Shown here one piece after another: positions 1 through 6,369 of a stretch of DNA of 8,363 bases. Below the pieces are notes generated by a model that ran no database searches, was not told the DNA's origin, and saw only the letters and a list, made by a program, of their open reading frames with translations. The position numbers and the translations under genes are program-made. The stretch's first letter is position 1. Every line of letters begins with the position of its first letter. The DNA is from DATEAV01 sp964575425 (GTDB lineage Bacteria; Chloroflexota; Anaerolineae; Anaerolineales; E44-bin32), in the NCBI GenBank assembly GCA_964575425.1, contig CAZNRD010000078.1, forward strand, positions 1 to 8,363, in the 5' to 3' direction.

Positions 1-460
1 GGCTGGTGTAGGTCTTGGTCGCCGGTGTGCTGCGCTCAATGCCGGCGTGGGTCTCGATCAGGCAATCGGCCTGGGCAGCCATGGGTGAGTTGGGCGAGTT
101 GGTGACGGCCAGGGAGGGCACTCCCTGGCGCCGCGCCTCGGCCAGCACGGCAACGATGTCCTCGGATTGCCCCGACTGTGAAATGCCGATGACCAGCGCC
201 TGCCGCAGCTGCGGAGGTCGACCGTAGAGGGTGAAGAGAGAGGGTGTGGCCAGTGCCACCTGCAGGCCGAGGAGACTGCCAAACGCGTACTGAGCGAAGC
301 GTGCGGCGTTGTCGGAGCTGCCGCGGGCGGCGATTACGACGTAGCGCACATCCAGGCGGCGCAGCGCGGCGGCCATCGTCCGCACGCGGTCGGCCTCTTG
401 CTGGATCAAGGCCTCGAGGACCGCGGGCTGCTGGAAGATTTCGTCTCGCATCTGGCTCAT
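1..460 (-). CDS. SIS-domain sugar-phosphate isomerase/deaminase (AgaS/NagB-II/FrlB-like), C-terminus off the window
   Basis: The reverse strand from ATG 460 reads open to the left edge, giving 153 N-terminal residues and no stop. The protein opens with MRDEIFQQPAVLEAL, usual for GlmS-isomerase-like proteins that lack a glutaminase domain. The first SIS domain shows the sugar-phosphate loop ARGSSDNAA (residues 45-53) and the phosphate-binding serines of SQSGQSEDI (94-102). Near the edge comes THAGIERSTPATKTYTS (137-153), typical of this family. Such proteins deaminate or isomerise amino-sugar or fructosamine phosphates in the cytoplasm; the exact substrate cannot be read from half the protein. 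A second in-frame ATG at 451 (MRDEIF) is an equally good start, and neither has a convincing Shine-Dalgarno sequence. Other reading frames here are shadows, as they lack these motifs. The gene is divergent from threonine synthase. Family is fairly certain, substrate is not. Confidence 0.88.
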   Translation of the reverse strand, partial: MSQMRDEIFQQPAVLEALIQQEADRVRTMAAALRRLDVRYVVIAARGSSDNAARFAQYAFGSLLGLQVALATPSLFTLYGRPPQLRQALVIGISQSGQSEDIVAVLAEARRQGVPSLAVTNSPNSPMAAQADCLIETHAGIERSTPATKTYTS

Positions 461-512
461 AGGTAACTCGGGGCCCGCCTCCGGCTCCGCGCAAGGCCAG
501 TGGTCCTCTTGA

Positions 513-518
513 ATTATA
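513..518 (-). promoter_or_regulatory. Putative -10 box of the SIS gene
   Basis: The reverse strand reads a perfect TATAAT here. Transcription would start near 505-507 and give a leader of about 45 bases before ATG 460. No good -35 hexamer is present at 16-18 bases upstream (GTGCTG at 17), so the call rests on the -10 box and its position in an intergenic region. A GGAGG in the leader lies about 20 bases before the ATG, too far to be its ribosome binding site. Confidence 0.45.
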
Positions 519-615
519 GACGAAACCACCCCTTCCAGCACTCAGCAGCCGTATGGTGCGACAGTGAAGTCAGGGATAGCGGGCGACTTATGTCATGTGT
601 TGGCCGGAAGGCGGC

Positions 616-626
616 TGTGCTATACT
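616..626 (+). promoter_or_regulatory. Putative extended -10 promoter of threonine synthase
   Basis: The string TGTGCTATACT contains TATACT (621-626) preceded by TGC, the extended -10 form TGnTATAmT. Only eight bases separate it from ATG 635, so a start point 6-8 bases downstream falls at 632-635 and the transcript would have a 0-3 base leader. A partial -35 (TTGGCC, 600-605) is spaced 15 bases away, short of the ideal 17, which an extended -10 tolerates. The same TGTGCTA core lies before recF. Confidence 0.5.
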
Positions 627-634
627 GACGCAAA

Positions 635-1789
635 ATGTCAGCCCTCGCCGACCTGCAGTGCCCCGAATGCTGCCGGGGTTTCGCGGCGGATCGGCTGCAG
701 AGCGTGTGCCAGGCTTGCGACTCGCCCCTGCTGGCTCGCTACGACCTGGAGCGTCTGCGCGTCCAAATCTCCCCGGCCGATCTCGCCGGCCGCGCACCGG
801 GGCTTTGGCGTTGGGCTGAGCTTCTGCCGGTCCGCAGCGCGGTCTCTCACCTGACACTCGGCGAAGGGGAGACACCGCTGCTGCACACCCAGCGGTTGGG
901 AGCTCGGCTCGGGCTGGAGCACCTTTTCGTCAAGGACGAAGGTCTCAACCCGACTGGGACCTTCAAGGCGCGGGGACTGGCCGTGGCGGTGGCCCGGGCC
1001 GCCGAATTGGGGGTGAGAGCGCTGGCAATAGCGACAGCAGGCAACGCCGGCGGGGCACTGGCTGCGTACGCCGCCCGGGCCGGATTGGAGGCGCACGTGT
1101 TCATGCCCGAGGAGGCACCGGTTGTGTGCCAGCAGGAGGTTGAGGCTGCAGGAGGGCGCCTCCATGTTGTGGATGGACTCATTGACAGGGCCGGTGAGGA
1201 GACGTCTGCCCAGGCCCGTCGCGCCAGGTGGTTCGTGATTTCGACTTTCCGCGAGCCCTATCGCCTCGAAGGAAAGAAGACGATGGGGTTCGAGATCGCG
1301 GAGCAGATGGGCTGGGAATTGCCGGAGGTCATCGTCTATCCGACGGGGGGCGGCACGGGCCTGGTGGGGTTGTGGAAGGCGTTTGCAGAGTTGAAAGCAC
1401 TGGGCTGGCTGCGCGGCGGGAAGCCGAGGCTGGTCTGTGTCCAGCCGGAGGGATGTGCGCCGCTGGTGCGGGCGCTGGACAGGGGCGAGGAACGCGTGCA
1501 GACCTGGCATGAGGCGAAGACTGCGGCTCACGGGCTGCGCGTGCCGCGGCCTTATGCCGACCGGCTGATCCTGCGCGTGGTGCGCGAGAGTGGCGGCATC
1601 GGCGTCAGCGTGACCGAAGACGAGATCGTCGAAGCGCAGCAGGAGCTGGCGCGCCAGGAAGGGATCCTGGCCTGTCTGGAAGGCGCGGCGGCACTGGCCG
1701 GACTCAAACGGCTGGTGCAGGCGGGCTGGGTGAGGGCAGATGAGCGTGTTGTCGTCCTCAACACCGGAAGCGGGCTGAAGGGGCTGTGA
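635..1789 (+). CDS. thrC: Threonine synthase (PLP-dependent)
   Basis: It converts O-phospho-L-homoserine to L-threonine with pyridoxal phosphate, the last step of threonine synthesis, in the cytoplasm. The 384 residues begin with a small zinc-ribbon-like segment (C9-x2-C12 and C25-x2-C28), common in threonine synthases of the archaeal/Chloroflexota type. Then come GEGETPL (76-82), the cofactor lysine K111 in NPTGTFKARG, TAGNAGGALAAYAARAGL (134-151) and the glycine-rich phosphate loop GGGTG (238-242). The end reads NTGSGLKGL, typical of this enzyme. The N-terminal ribbon and the C-terminal NTGSGLK favour ThrC over other fold-type II enzymes such as threonine deaminase or cysteine synthase. ATG 635 directly precedes the ribbon, has no Shine-Dalgarno sequence, and sits just after a -10 box. 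The stop TGA shares its last base with the ATG of the kinase gene. Confidence 0.92.
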   Translation: MSALADLQCPECCRGFAADRLQSVCQACDSPLLARYDLERLRVQISPADLAGRAPGLWRWAELLPVRSAVSHLTLGEGETPLLHTQRLGARLGLEHLFVKDEGLNPTGTFKARGLAVAVARAAELGVRALAIATAGNAGGALAAYAARAGLEAHVFMPEEAPVVCQQEVEAAGGRLHVVDGLIDRAGEETSAQARRARWFVISTFREPYRLEGKKTMGFEIAEQMGWELPEVIVYPTGGGTGLVGLWKAFAELKALGWLRGGKPRLVCVQPEGCAPLVRALDRGEERVQTWHEAKTAAHGLRVPRPYADRLILRVVRESGGIGVSVTEDEIVEAQQELARQEGILACLEGAAALAGLKRLVQAGWVRADERVVVLNTGSGLKGL

Positions 1790-4371
1790 TGCCGACGAGG
1801 AAGCCTCGCACAGAACGAGCAAGGGCTTCGCTTGACCTGCTGTACCGCATCAGCCGGGAGCTGGCAGCTCATCTCGATTTGCGTGAGCTCTTGCAGCGCA
1901 TCCTCCGCCTGACGCTGGAGAATGTCGGGGCACCGAGCGGCAGCATCCTGGTCCTGGACGAACAAGGCGCAGTGACCGAGGGGGCGCTGGCCTTTGGCGG
2001 CAAGGTCCATGATCACACTGCCGATCAGTTGGCCGACACCTTCGAGCGAGGCCTGGCGGGCTGGGTGGTGGAACATCGTCAGCCGGCGCTGGTGCGTAGC
2101 ACGCGCGACGACCCGCGCTGGCTGCGGCGCCCGGAGGAAGAAGGGAGCGCGGAATCGCGCTCGGCCGTCAGCGTGCCCCTGGTGGCGCGCGATCGTGTCG
2201 TCGGCGTGCTGACGCTTGTTCATCCACAGGCAAACCGATTCAGCGAGGATGACTTGGCGCTGCTGAAGGCCATTGCGGACCAGGCGGGCATTGCTGTGGA
2301 AAACGCTCGCCTGTTTGCCGCCGAACAGGATAGGCGCCGCTTCGCTTCGACCCTGCAGGAAATCGCTCGCGCCATCAGCACTACGCTGGACCCGGCACAG
2401 GTGTTCGCCCAGGTGCTGGAGCAACTCGAACGCGTGATCGATTTCGACAGCGCCAGCATCTTCCTGCTGGACCGCGACCGGCTGCGGCTGGTGGCGGCGC
2501 GAGGCTTCCGCAAACAGGATACCATGATCGGCACCACGCTGCCCTTCGACAGCCGCGTGCTGATCGGGCGCGTGCTCTCCACGCGGCGTCCGCTGGTGGT
2601 GGAGGATGTGCAGCAGGAGGAAGGCTGGCTGAAGCTGGCGGATGTCCCCGAGTCGACCGAGATCCACGGTTGGATCGGGGCTCCGCTCGTGGTGCGGGAT
2701 CAGGGGGTTGGTGTGCTGAATGTCGACAGTCACCGGCCGGGGGCATACGGGCCGCGTGAGGTGGAGGTGGTCTCGGCCTTTGCCGATCACGCGGCCACGG
2801 CCGTGGCCAACGCCCAGCTGTTCGACGAAAGCCAGCGCCGGGTGCGGGCCATGGTGGCGCTGGCGGAAACGGCGCGCGTCGTCACCGCCACGTTGGACCT
2901 CGATGACGTGCTGCGGCGCATCCTGACGCAGACCATGGGGAGCATGCAGGTCGAGGCGGCTTCGCTGGCCCTGGTCGACAACACGACCGGGGAGCTGGAG
3001 TTCCGCGTGGCGGAGGGAAGGGGCGCAGAGCAGATCGTTGGCCTGCGATTGAAACGGGGCCAGGGCCTAATCGGCTGGGCAGTCGCGCAGGGTGAGGTGG
3101 TGGTCGTGTCGGAGGCGCACGCCGACCCGCGCTTCTGGCCGGATGTTGAGTCGCGGACCGGGCTGGAAACATACGGCCTGGCATGTGCTCCGATCCGCGT
3201 GCAGGACGAGGTCATCGGGGCCCTGGAGGTGATCAACCCCCAGCAGGGGGATTTCCCGCCCGACCAGGTGGAGTTGCTTGCCGGTATCGCCGGTTTGGCC
3301 GGAACGGCGATCGTTCACGCGCAGCTGTTTGCCGAAACCCAGGCCGCTCGAATGCGCTACGCCGGCCTGTTTGAGGACAGCATCGACCCGATACTGCTCT
3401 CGGACCTCAAGGGTGTGATCACCGAGGCCAATGAACGAGCGCAGGCCTTTTTGGGCTATTCACGGGAAAGCCTGTTGGGCCGGTCGGTGCTCAGTCTGCA
3501 CGTGCCAGATAATTCGGACCGGTTGCCCGAGAGCCTCGCCGCGCTCGCGCCGGGCGAGACGCTGTCCTATACCGGCCGCGCCACGCACAGCCAGGGCCAG
3601 CCTATTCCGATCGAGGTCTACATCAAGCGCATCGATCTGGAGGGCCTTCCGTCGCTGCAGTGGATCGTGCGCGACATCTCCGAACGCCTGGCGTTGGACG
3701 AGCTGCGGGCGGACCTGACGTCCATGATCTTCCACGACCTGCGCTCGCCGCTGGGCAACATCATCTCCAGCCTGGAGGTGCTGCAGACGACCTTACCCAG
3801 GGAGGAGGAGGCTGGCCGCTCGGTCCTGTCGATTGCTCTGCGCTCCAGCCGTCGGCTGCTGCGCCTGGTGGAGTCGCTGCTTGACATCGGGCGGCTGGAG
3901 ACAGGCCAGGCGGTGCTTCACAAGACCCAGGGCTCCATGGGGGCGCTGATTGTCGAGGTCGTTGAGGAAGTGCTGCCTGTGGCGGAGGCTAAAGGTCACA
4001 TCGTTCAGGTCGACCTGGAGCCCGACCTGCCGCCGGTGATGATGGACGTCGACATGATGCGGCGCGTTCTGATCAATTTGCTTGAGAATGCCATCAAGTA
4101 CACGCGCGGTGAAGGCGAAATCGTCGTCTCTGCCCGGCGCCAGCAAGATCAGCTCCTGGTCGGCGTCAAGGACAACGGCCCAGGGATAGCGCCGCAGGAC
4201 CAGCAGCGCCTCTTCGAGCGTTTCGCCCGGCTTCACCGCAGCGGTCCGACAAAAGGCCTGGGGCTGGGCCTGGCGTTCTGCCGCCTTGCAGTCAGCGCCC
4301 ACGATGGCCAGATCTGGGTGGAGAGCGAGCTCGGCAAAGGATCGGCGTTCTACTTCACCCTGCCGCTATAA
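1789..4371 (+). CDS. Soluble sensor histidine kinase, GAF-GAF-GAF-PAS-HisKA-HATPase
   Basis: This 860-residue protein has no evident signal peptide or membrane segment, so it should sense an intracellular cue or dissolved ligand. Three GAF domains lie at about 29-177, 199-346 and 368-516, each preceded by a similar helix (LYRISRELAAHLDL, LQEIARAISTTLDP, LAETARVVTATLDL) and each closing with an A-x-LF helix (ENARLF, ANAQLF, HAQLF). A PAS domain follows at about 524-634. The phosphoacceptor is H649 in IFHDLRSPLGN. The ATPase domain shows the N box (LINLLENAIKYT, 761-772), G1 (DNGPGI, 795-800), the F box (LFERFARL) and G2 (GLGLGLAF, 823-830), so the kinase looks active. No conserved GAF cysteine for a bilin was evident, and ligands are unknown. 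ATG 1789 overlaps the thrC stop as TGATG; an alternative GTG at 1786 adds one residue. No response regulator gene is present in the window. Confidence 0.92.
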   Translation: MPTRKPRTERARASLDLLYRISRELAAHLDLRELLQRILRLTLENVGAPSGSILVLDEQGAVTEGALAFGGKVHDHTADQLADTFERGLAGWVVEHRQPALVRSTRDDPRWLRRPEEEGSAESRSAVSVPLVARDRVVGVLTLVHPQANRFSEDDLALLKAIADQAGIAVENARLFAAEQDRRRFASTLQEIARAISTTLDPAQVFAQVLEQLERVIDFDSASIFLLDRDRLRLVAARGFRKQDTMIGTTLPFDSRVLIGRVLSTRRPLVVEDVQQEEGWLKLADVPESTEIHGWIGAPLVVRDQGVGVLNVDSHRPGAYGPREVEVVSAFADHAATAVANAQLFDESQRRVRAMVALAETARVVTATLDLDDVLRRILTQTMGSMQVEAASLALVDNTTGELEFRVAEGRGAEQIVGLRLKRGQGLIGWAVAQGEVVVVSEAHADPRFWPDVESRTGLETYGLACAPIRVQDEVIGALEVINPQQGDFPPDQVELLAGIAGLAGTAIVHAQLFAETQAARMRYAGLFEDSIDPILLSDLKGVITEANERAQAFLGYSRESLLGRSVLSLHVPDNSDRLPESLAALAPGETLSYTGRATHSQGQPIPIEVYIKRIDLEGLPSLQWIVRDISERLALDELRADLTSMIFHDLRSPLGNIISSLEVLQTTLPREEEAGRSVLSIALRSSRRLLRLVESLLDIGRLETGQAVLHKTQGSMGALIVEVVEEVLPVAEAKGHIVQVDLEPDLPPVMMDVDMMRRVLINLLENAIKYTRGEGEIVVSARRQQDQLLVGVKDNGPGIAPQDQQRLFERFARLHRSGPTKGLGLGLAFCRLAVSAHDGQIWVESELGKGSAFYFTLPL

Positions 4372-4372
4372 T
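4367..4372 (+). promoter_or_regulatory. Possible -10 box over the kinase stop codon
   Basis: A perfect TATAAT covers the last kinase codons and its TAA stop (4369-4371). Initiation near 4379 would give a leader of roughly 25 bases before ATG 4405. No matching -35 was seen 16-18 bases upstream and the box could be chance within codons, so this is a weak call for an independent promoter of the next gene. Confidence 0.3.
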
Positions 4373-4404
4373 GGTCCCATCTTCTTTCCACTAAGCAGAG
4401 CCGA

Positions 4405-5241
4405 ATGCGCGAACTATCCTCAGGCATCTTCCTGGAAAACCGCTACCCCGGCGTCCGGGTGGCGGCGATCAGCGGCGCGGCCGGCATGGTGCTGATCGAC
4501 AGTCCGCTGCGCGGCGAAGACGCGCGCGAATGGTTGAGCACGCTGGTGTCGCGCGGCACCCCCCGTTATGTGGTGCTTCTGGACTATCACCCAGATCGCG
4601 TCCTTGGGGCGCGCGAGTTTGACCTTCCGATTGTGGCTCACGATCTGGCCCGGCAGGTGATGTCTTGCTGGCCGGATACTTTCAAAGGGAGCCTTTCCCC
4701 TGTCGGGTCCGAGGCCGATGGCCTGAGGCGCGTGGCCGGCATGCACGAGACCGTGCCTGAGTTGACGTTCACCGAGGAGATGAAGCTCGTCCTCGGGGAG
4801 CTGGAGGTGAGCCTGCGCCATGCGCCGGGCCCAACTCCGGCCTCGATTTGCGCCCTGGTCGCCAAACCCCGGCTGGCCTTTATCGGTGACCTGGTCAGCC
4901 TCGACGAGCCGCCCTTCCTGAGCGATGCCGACCTGGAAGCGTGGCAGGGCACGCTGGATTGGCTGCGGCGTCTCGCACAGCAGCGGTACAGCCTGATCTC
5001 ATCGCGCGACGGCAGGGTGTCTCCGGAGGAAGTCGCCCGCATGGCTGCGTGGCTGAAGCGCCTATCAACCCGTCTCACCAAGATGGCTCAGCAGGACCAA
5101 CCGAGCGAGGTCATCGGCCGGGTGGCCGCCGGCCTGCTGGATGGCTTCGGTGTGCCGGCCACCCGAAGGGAACAGGCGCTGCTCCGCCTGCGCGTGGGGC
5201 TGGAGAAGCTCTACAGCCGGCTCCGGTCAGAGGCCTATTGA
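4405..5241 (+). CDS. MBL-fold protein with degenerate metal-binding site
   Basis: The 278 residues follow the metallo-beta-lactamase fold order but lack most zinc ligands. The N-terminal strands run through GMVLIDSPL (27-35). The place of the HxHxDH motif reads DYHPDR (60-65), keeping H62 and D64 but changing the first His to Asp and the last to Arg. Then come LPIVAHD (74-80), PGPTPAS (141-147) where GHT is usual (His to Pro143), and AFIGDLV (158-164), which keeps the bridging Asp162. The usual final His is not evident around LISSRDG (197-203). The last 75 residues look helical and charged. Reading frame and core motifs are intact, so this looks like a divergent family, not a pseudogene; catalysis by the classic two-zinc mechanism is doubtful. 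It lies 33 bases after the kinase on the same strand and may be co-transcribed. ATG 4405 has only a weak upstream AGAG. Substrate and role are unknown. Confidence 0.8.
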   Translation: MRELSSGIFLENRYPGVRVAAISGAAGMVLIDSPLRGEDAREWLSTLVSRGTPRYVVLLDYHPDRVLGAREFDLPIVAHDLARQVMSCWPDTFKGSLSPVGSEADGLRRVAGMHETVPELTFTEEMKLVLGELEVSLRHAPGPTPASICALVAKPRLAFIGDLVSLDEPPFLSDADLEAWQGTLDWLRRLAQQRYSLISSRDGRVSPEEVARMAAWLKRLSTRLTKMAQQDQPSEVIGRVAAGLLDGFGVPATRREQALLRLRVGLEKLYSRLRSEAY

Positions 5242-5313
5242 ACCGGGCTGAGCAGCCGGCTCCACGTCGGCCCAGTCTGGGCGTCTGCGCTCCACGCAGT
5301 GAGGCTCGCCGTC

Positions 5314-5320
5314 GGGGGTG
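5314..5320 (+). promoter_or_regulatory. Likely ribosome binding site deciding the asparaginase start
   Basis: GGGGGTG matches GGAGGTG, the complement of the 16S rRNA tail, at six of seven bases. Its core ends five bases before GTG 5324, a normal spacing, and so favours that start over GTG 5318, which overlaps the site, and over GTG 5339. Confidence 0.45.
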
Positions 5321-5323
5321 CCT

Positions 5324-6361
5324 GTGCTATACCTGCCAGTGGTCGAGGTCCTGCGAAAGGAACGGGTCGAGTCGATCCATTCCGGCGCGATCGCGATCGC
5401 CGATGCTCATGGCCAGCTGTATGCCTGGCATGGCGATCCGCAGACCGTGACGTTCCTGCGCTCGACAGCCAAGCCCTTCCAGGCCTTGCCGCTGGTCGAG
5501 AGCGGAGCGGCGGATCGTTTTCGCATCGGCGATCGCGCGTTGGCGCTGATCTGCGCCTCGCACTCGGGCACTGCTGAGCATGTCCGCGCGGTCGAGGAGC
5601 TGCAGGCGCGGGTTGGGGTCGGGGAGGCGGATCTGCAGTGCGGCGTGCATGCCCCCCTGGATGTGGAATCTGCCCGCCTGCTGCGCGCGGCGGGGGCGCA
5701 GCCGAGGCCGAATCACAACAACTGCTCGGGGAAGCACACAGGGATGCTGGCGCTGGCCCGCCACCTGGGAGAACCGCTCGAGGAGTACTTGGCCATCGAC
5801 CATCCTGTGCAGCAGCGGATCCTGGCAGCGTTGGCCGAGATGTGCGATTTCGAAGCGAGACGGATCGGCGTGGCGACGGATGGCTGCTCGGCCCCGACCT
5901 TCGCTCTGCCGCTCGCCTCGGTCGCCGCGGGCTACGCCCGCCTGGCCGACCCCGGCGCGCTGTCGCCGTCTCGCGCCTCCGCCTGCCGCCGTATCTTCGC
6001 TGCCATGACCGGTCATCCGGACACGGTTGGGGGGCCGGGCCGCTTCGATACGGCGCTGATGCAGGTGACGCAGGGACGCATCCTATCAAAGGGCGGGGCG
6101 GAGGGCTACCATGGGTTGGCCATCGCCCCAGGCGTCGTGGGCGCCGGATCGCCCGCGCTAGGCATCGCCCTCAAGATTGCTGATGGCGATTCGGGCCAGC
6201 GGGCCGTGGGCCGGGTGGTGGTCGAGGTGCTTCGTCAACTTGGCGTTATCACAGAGTCGCAGCGGGCGAGCCTGGAGGGGCGTTGGCCGAGTTCGGTCAC
6301 AAACTGGCGCGGCACAAGGGTCGGGGAGATCCGGCCATGCTTCCGCCTGGAGGCAGGCTAG
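5324..6361 (+). CDS. Class 3 L-asparaginase (Rhizobium etli asparaginase II / ReAV type)
   Basis: It hydrolyses L-asparagine to aspartate and ammonia in the cytoplasm. The family is unrelated to E. coli AnsA/AnsB and has a beta-lactamase-like Ser-Lys centre with a zinc site. Counting from GTG 5324 (345 residues), the R. etli residues S48, K51, S80, C135, K138 and C189 correspond, as I recall them, to S47 and K50 (RSTAKPF), S79 (SHSG), C134 and K137 (NNCSGKH) and C188 (DGCSAP), a constant offset of one. The second catalytic Lys corresponds to K256 in SKGGAEG. All key residues are thus present. The C-terminus (NWRGTRVGEIRP) is also typical. The start is uncertain: GTG 5318, 5324 and 5339 are in frame; 5324 has the best ribosome binding site and keeps the YLPVVEV beginning. 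It follows the MBL gene by 82 bases and precedes rsmG by 8, so it probably heads a two-gene unit. Confidence 0.88.
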   Translation: MLYLPVVEVLRKERVESIHSGAIAIADAHGQLYAWHGDPQTVTFLRSTAKPFQALPLVESGAADRFRIGDRALALICASHSGTAEHVRAVEELQARVGVGEADLQCGVHAPLDVESARLLRAAGAQPRPNHNNCSGKHTGMLALARHLGEPLEEYLAIDHPVQQRILAALAEMCDFEARRIGVATDGCSAPTFALPLASVAAGYARLADPGALSPSRASACRRIFAAMTGHPDTVGGPGRFDTALMQVTQGRILSKGGAEGYHGLAIAPGVVGAGSPALGIALKIADGDSGQRAVGRVVVEVLRQLGVITESQRASLEGRWPSSVTNWRGTRVGEIRPCFRLEAG

Positions 6362-6369
6362 ATCGTCCC

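Larger units (their letters stand above)
461..634. other. Divergent intergenic promoter region
   Basis: This 174-base gap separates the leftward SIS gene from rightward threonine synthase. It is less GC-rich than the genes around it and holds one -10-like box for each direction (listed separately). I found no convincing small gene, operator palindrome, riboswitch fold or terminator in it. Confidence 0.7.

Noticed and set aside
36..494. 152-residue minus-strand open frame at the left edge
   Set aside because: Out of frame with the SIS gene, which has clear family motifs on the same strand; this frame is Arg/Pro/Gly-rich without motifs.
461..634. Threonine attenuator or riboswitch upstream of thrC
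   Set aside because: No Thr/Ile-rich leader peptide or stable alternative hairpins were seen, and the likely promoter leaves almost no leader RNA.
638..1822. 394-residue open frame on the minus strand opposite threonine synthase
   Set aside because: Mirror frame of a well-supported gene; no motif, no promoter or ribosome binding site, low-complexity composition.
1552..2790. 412-residue open frame on the minus strand across the thrC/kinase junction
   Set aside because: It is antisense to two genes with clear motifs, its translation is rich in His, Gln, Arg and Pro with no recognisable domain, and such long shadows are expected at this GC content.
5242..5317. Possible terminator between the MBL gene and asparaginase (CTGCG/CGCAG hairpin at 5285-5299 and a bulged stem at 5243-5258)
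   Set aside because: Stems are short or imperfect and no T-run follows, so an intrinsic terminator is not supported.
5385..5410. Overlapping GCGATCGC strings resembling the cyanobacterial HIP1 palindrome
   Set aside because: They fall in Ala-Ile-Ala-Ile-Ala codons of a conserved asparaginase segment, and HIP1-like density is not seen elsewhere in the window.
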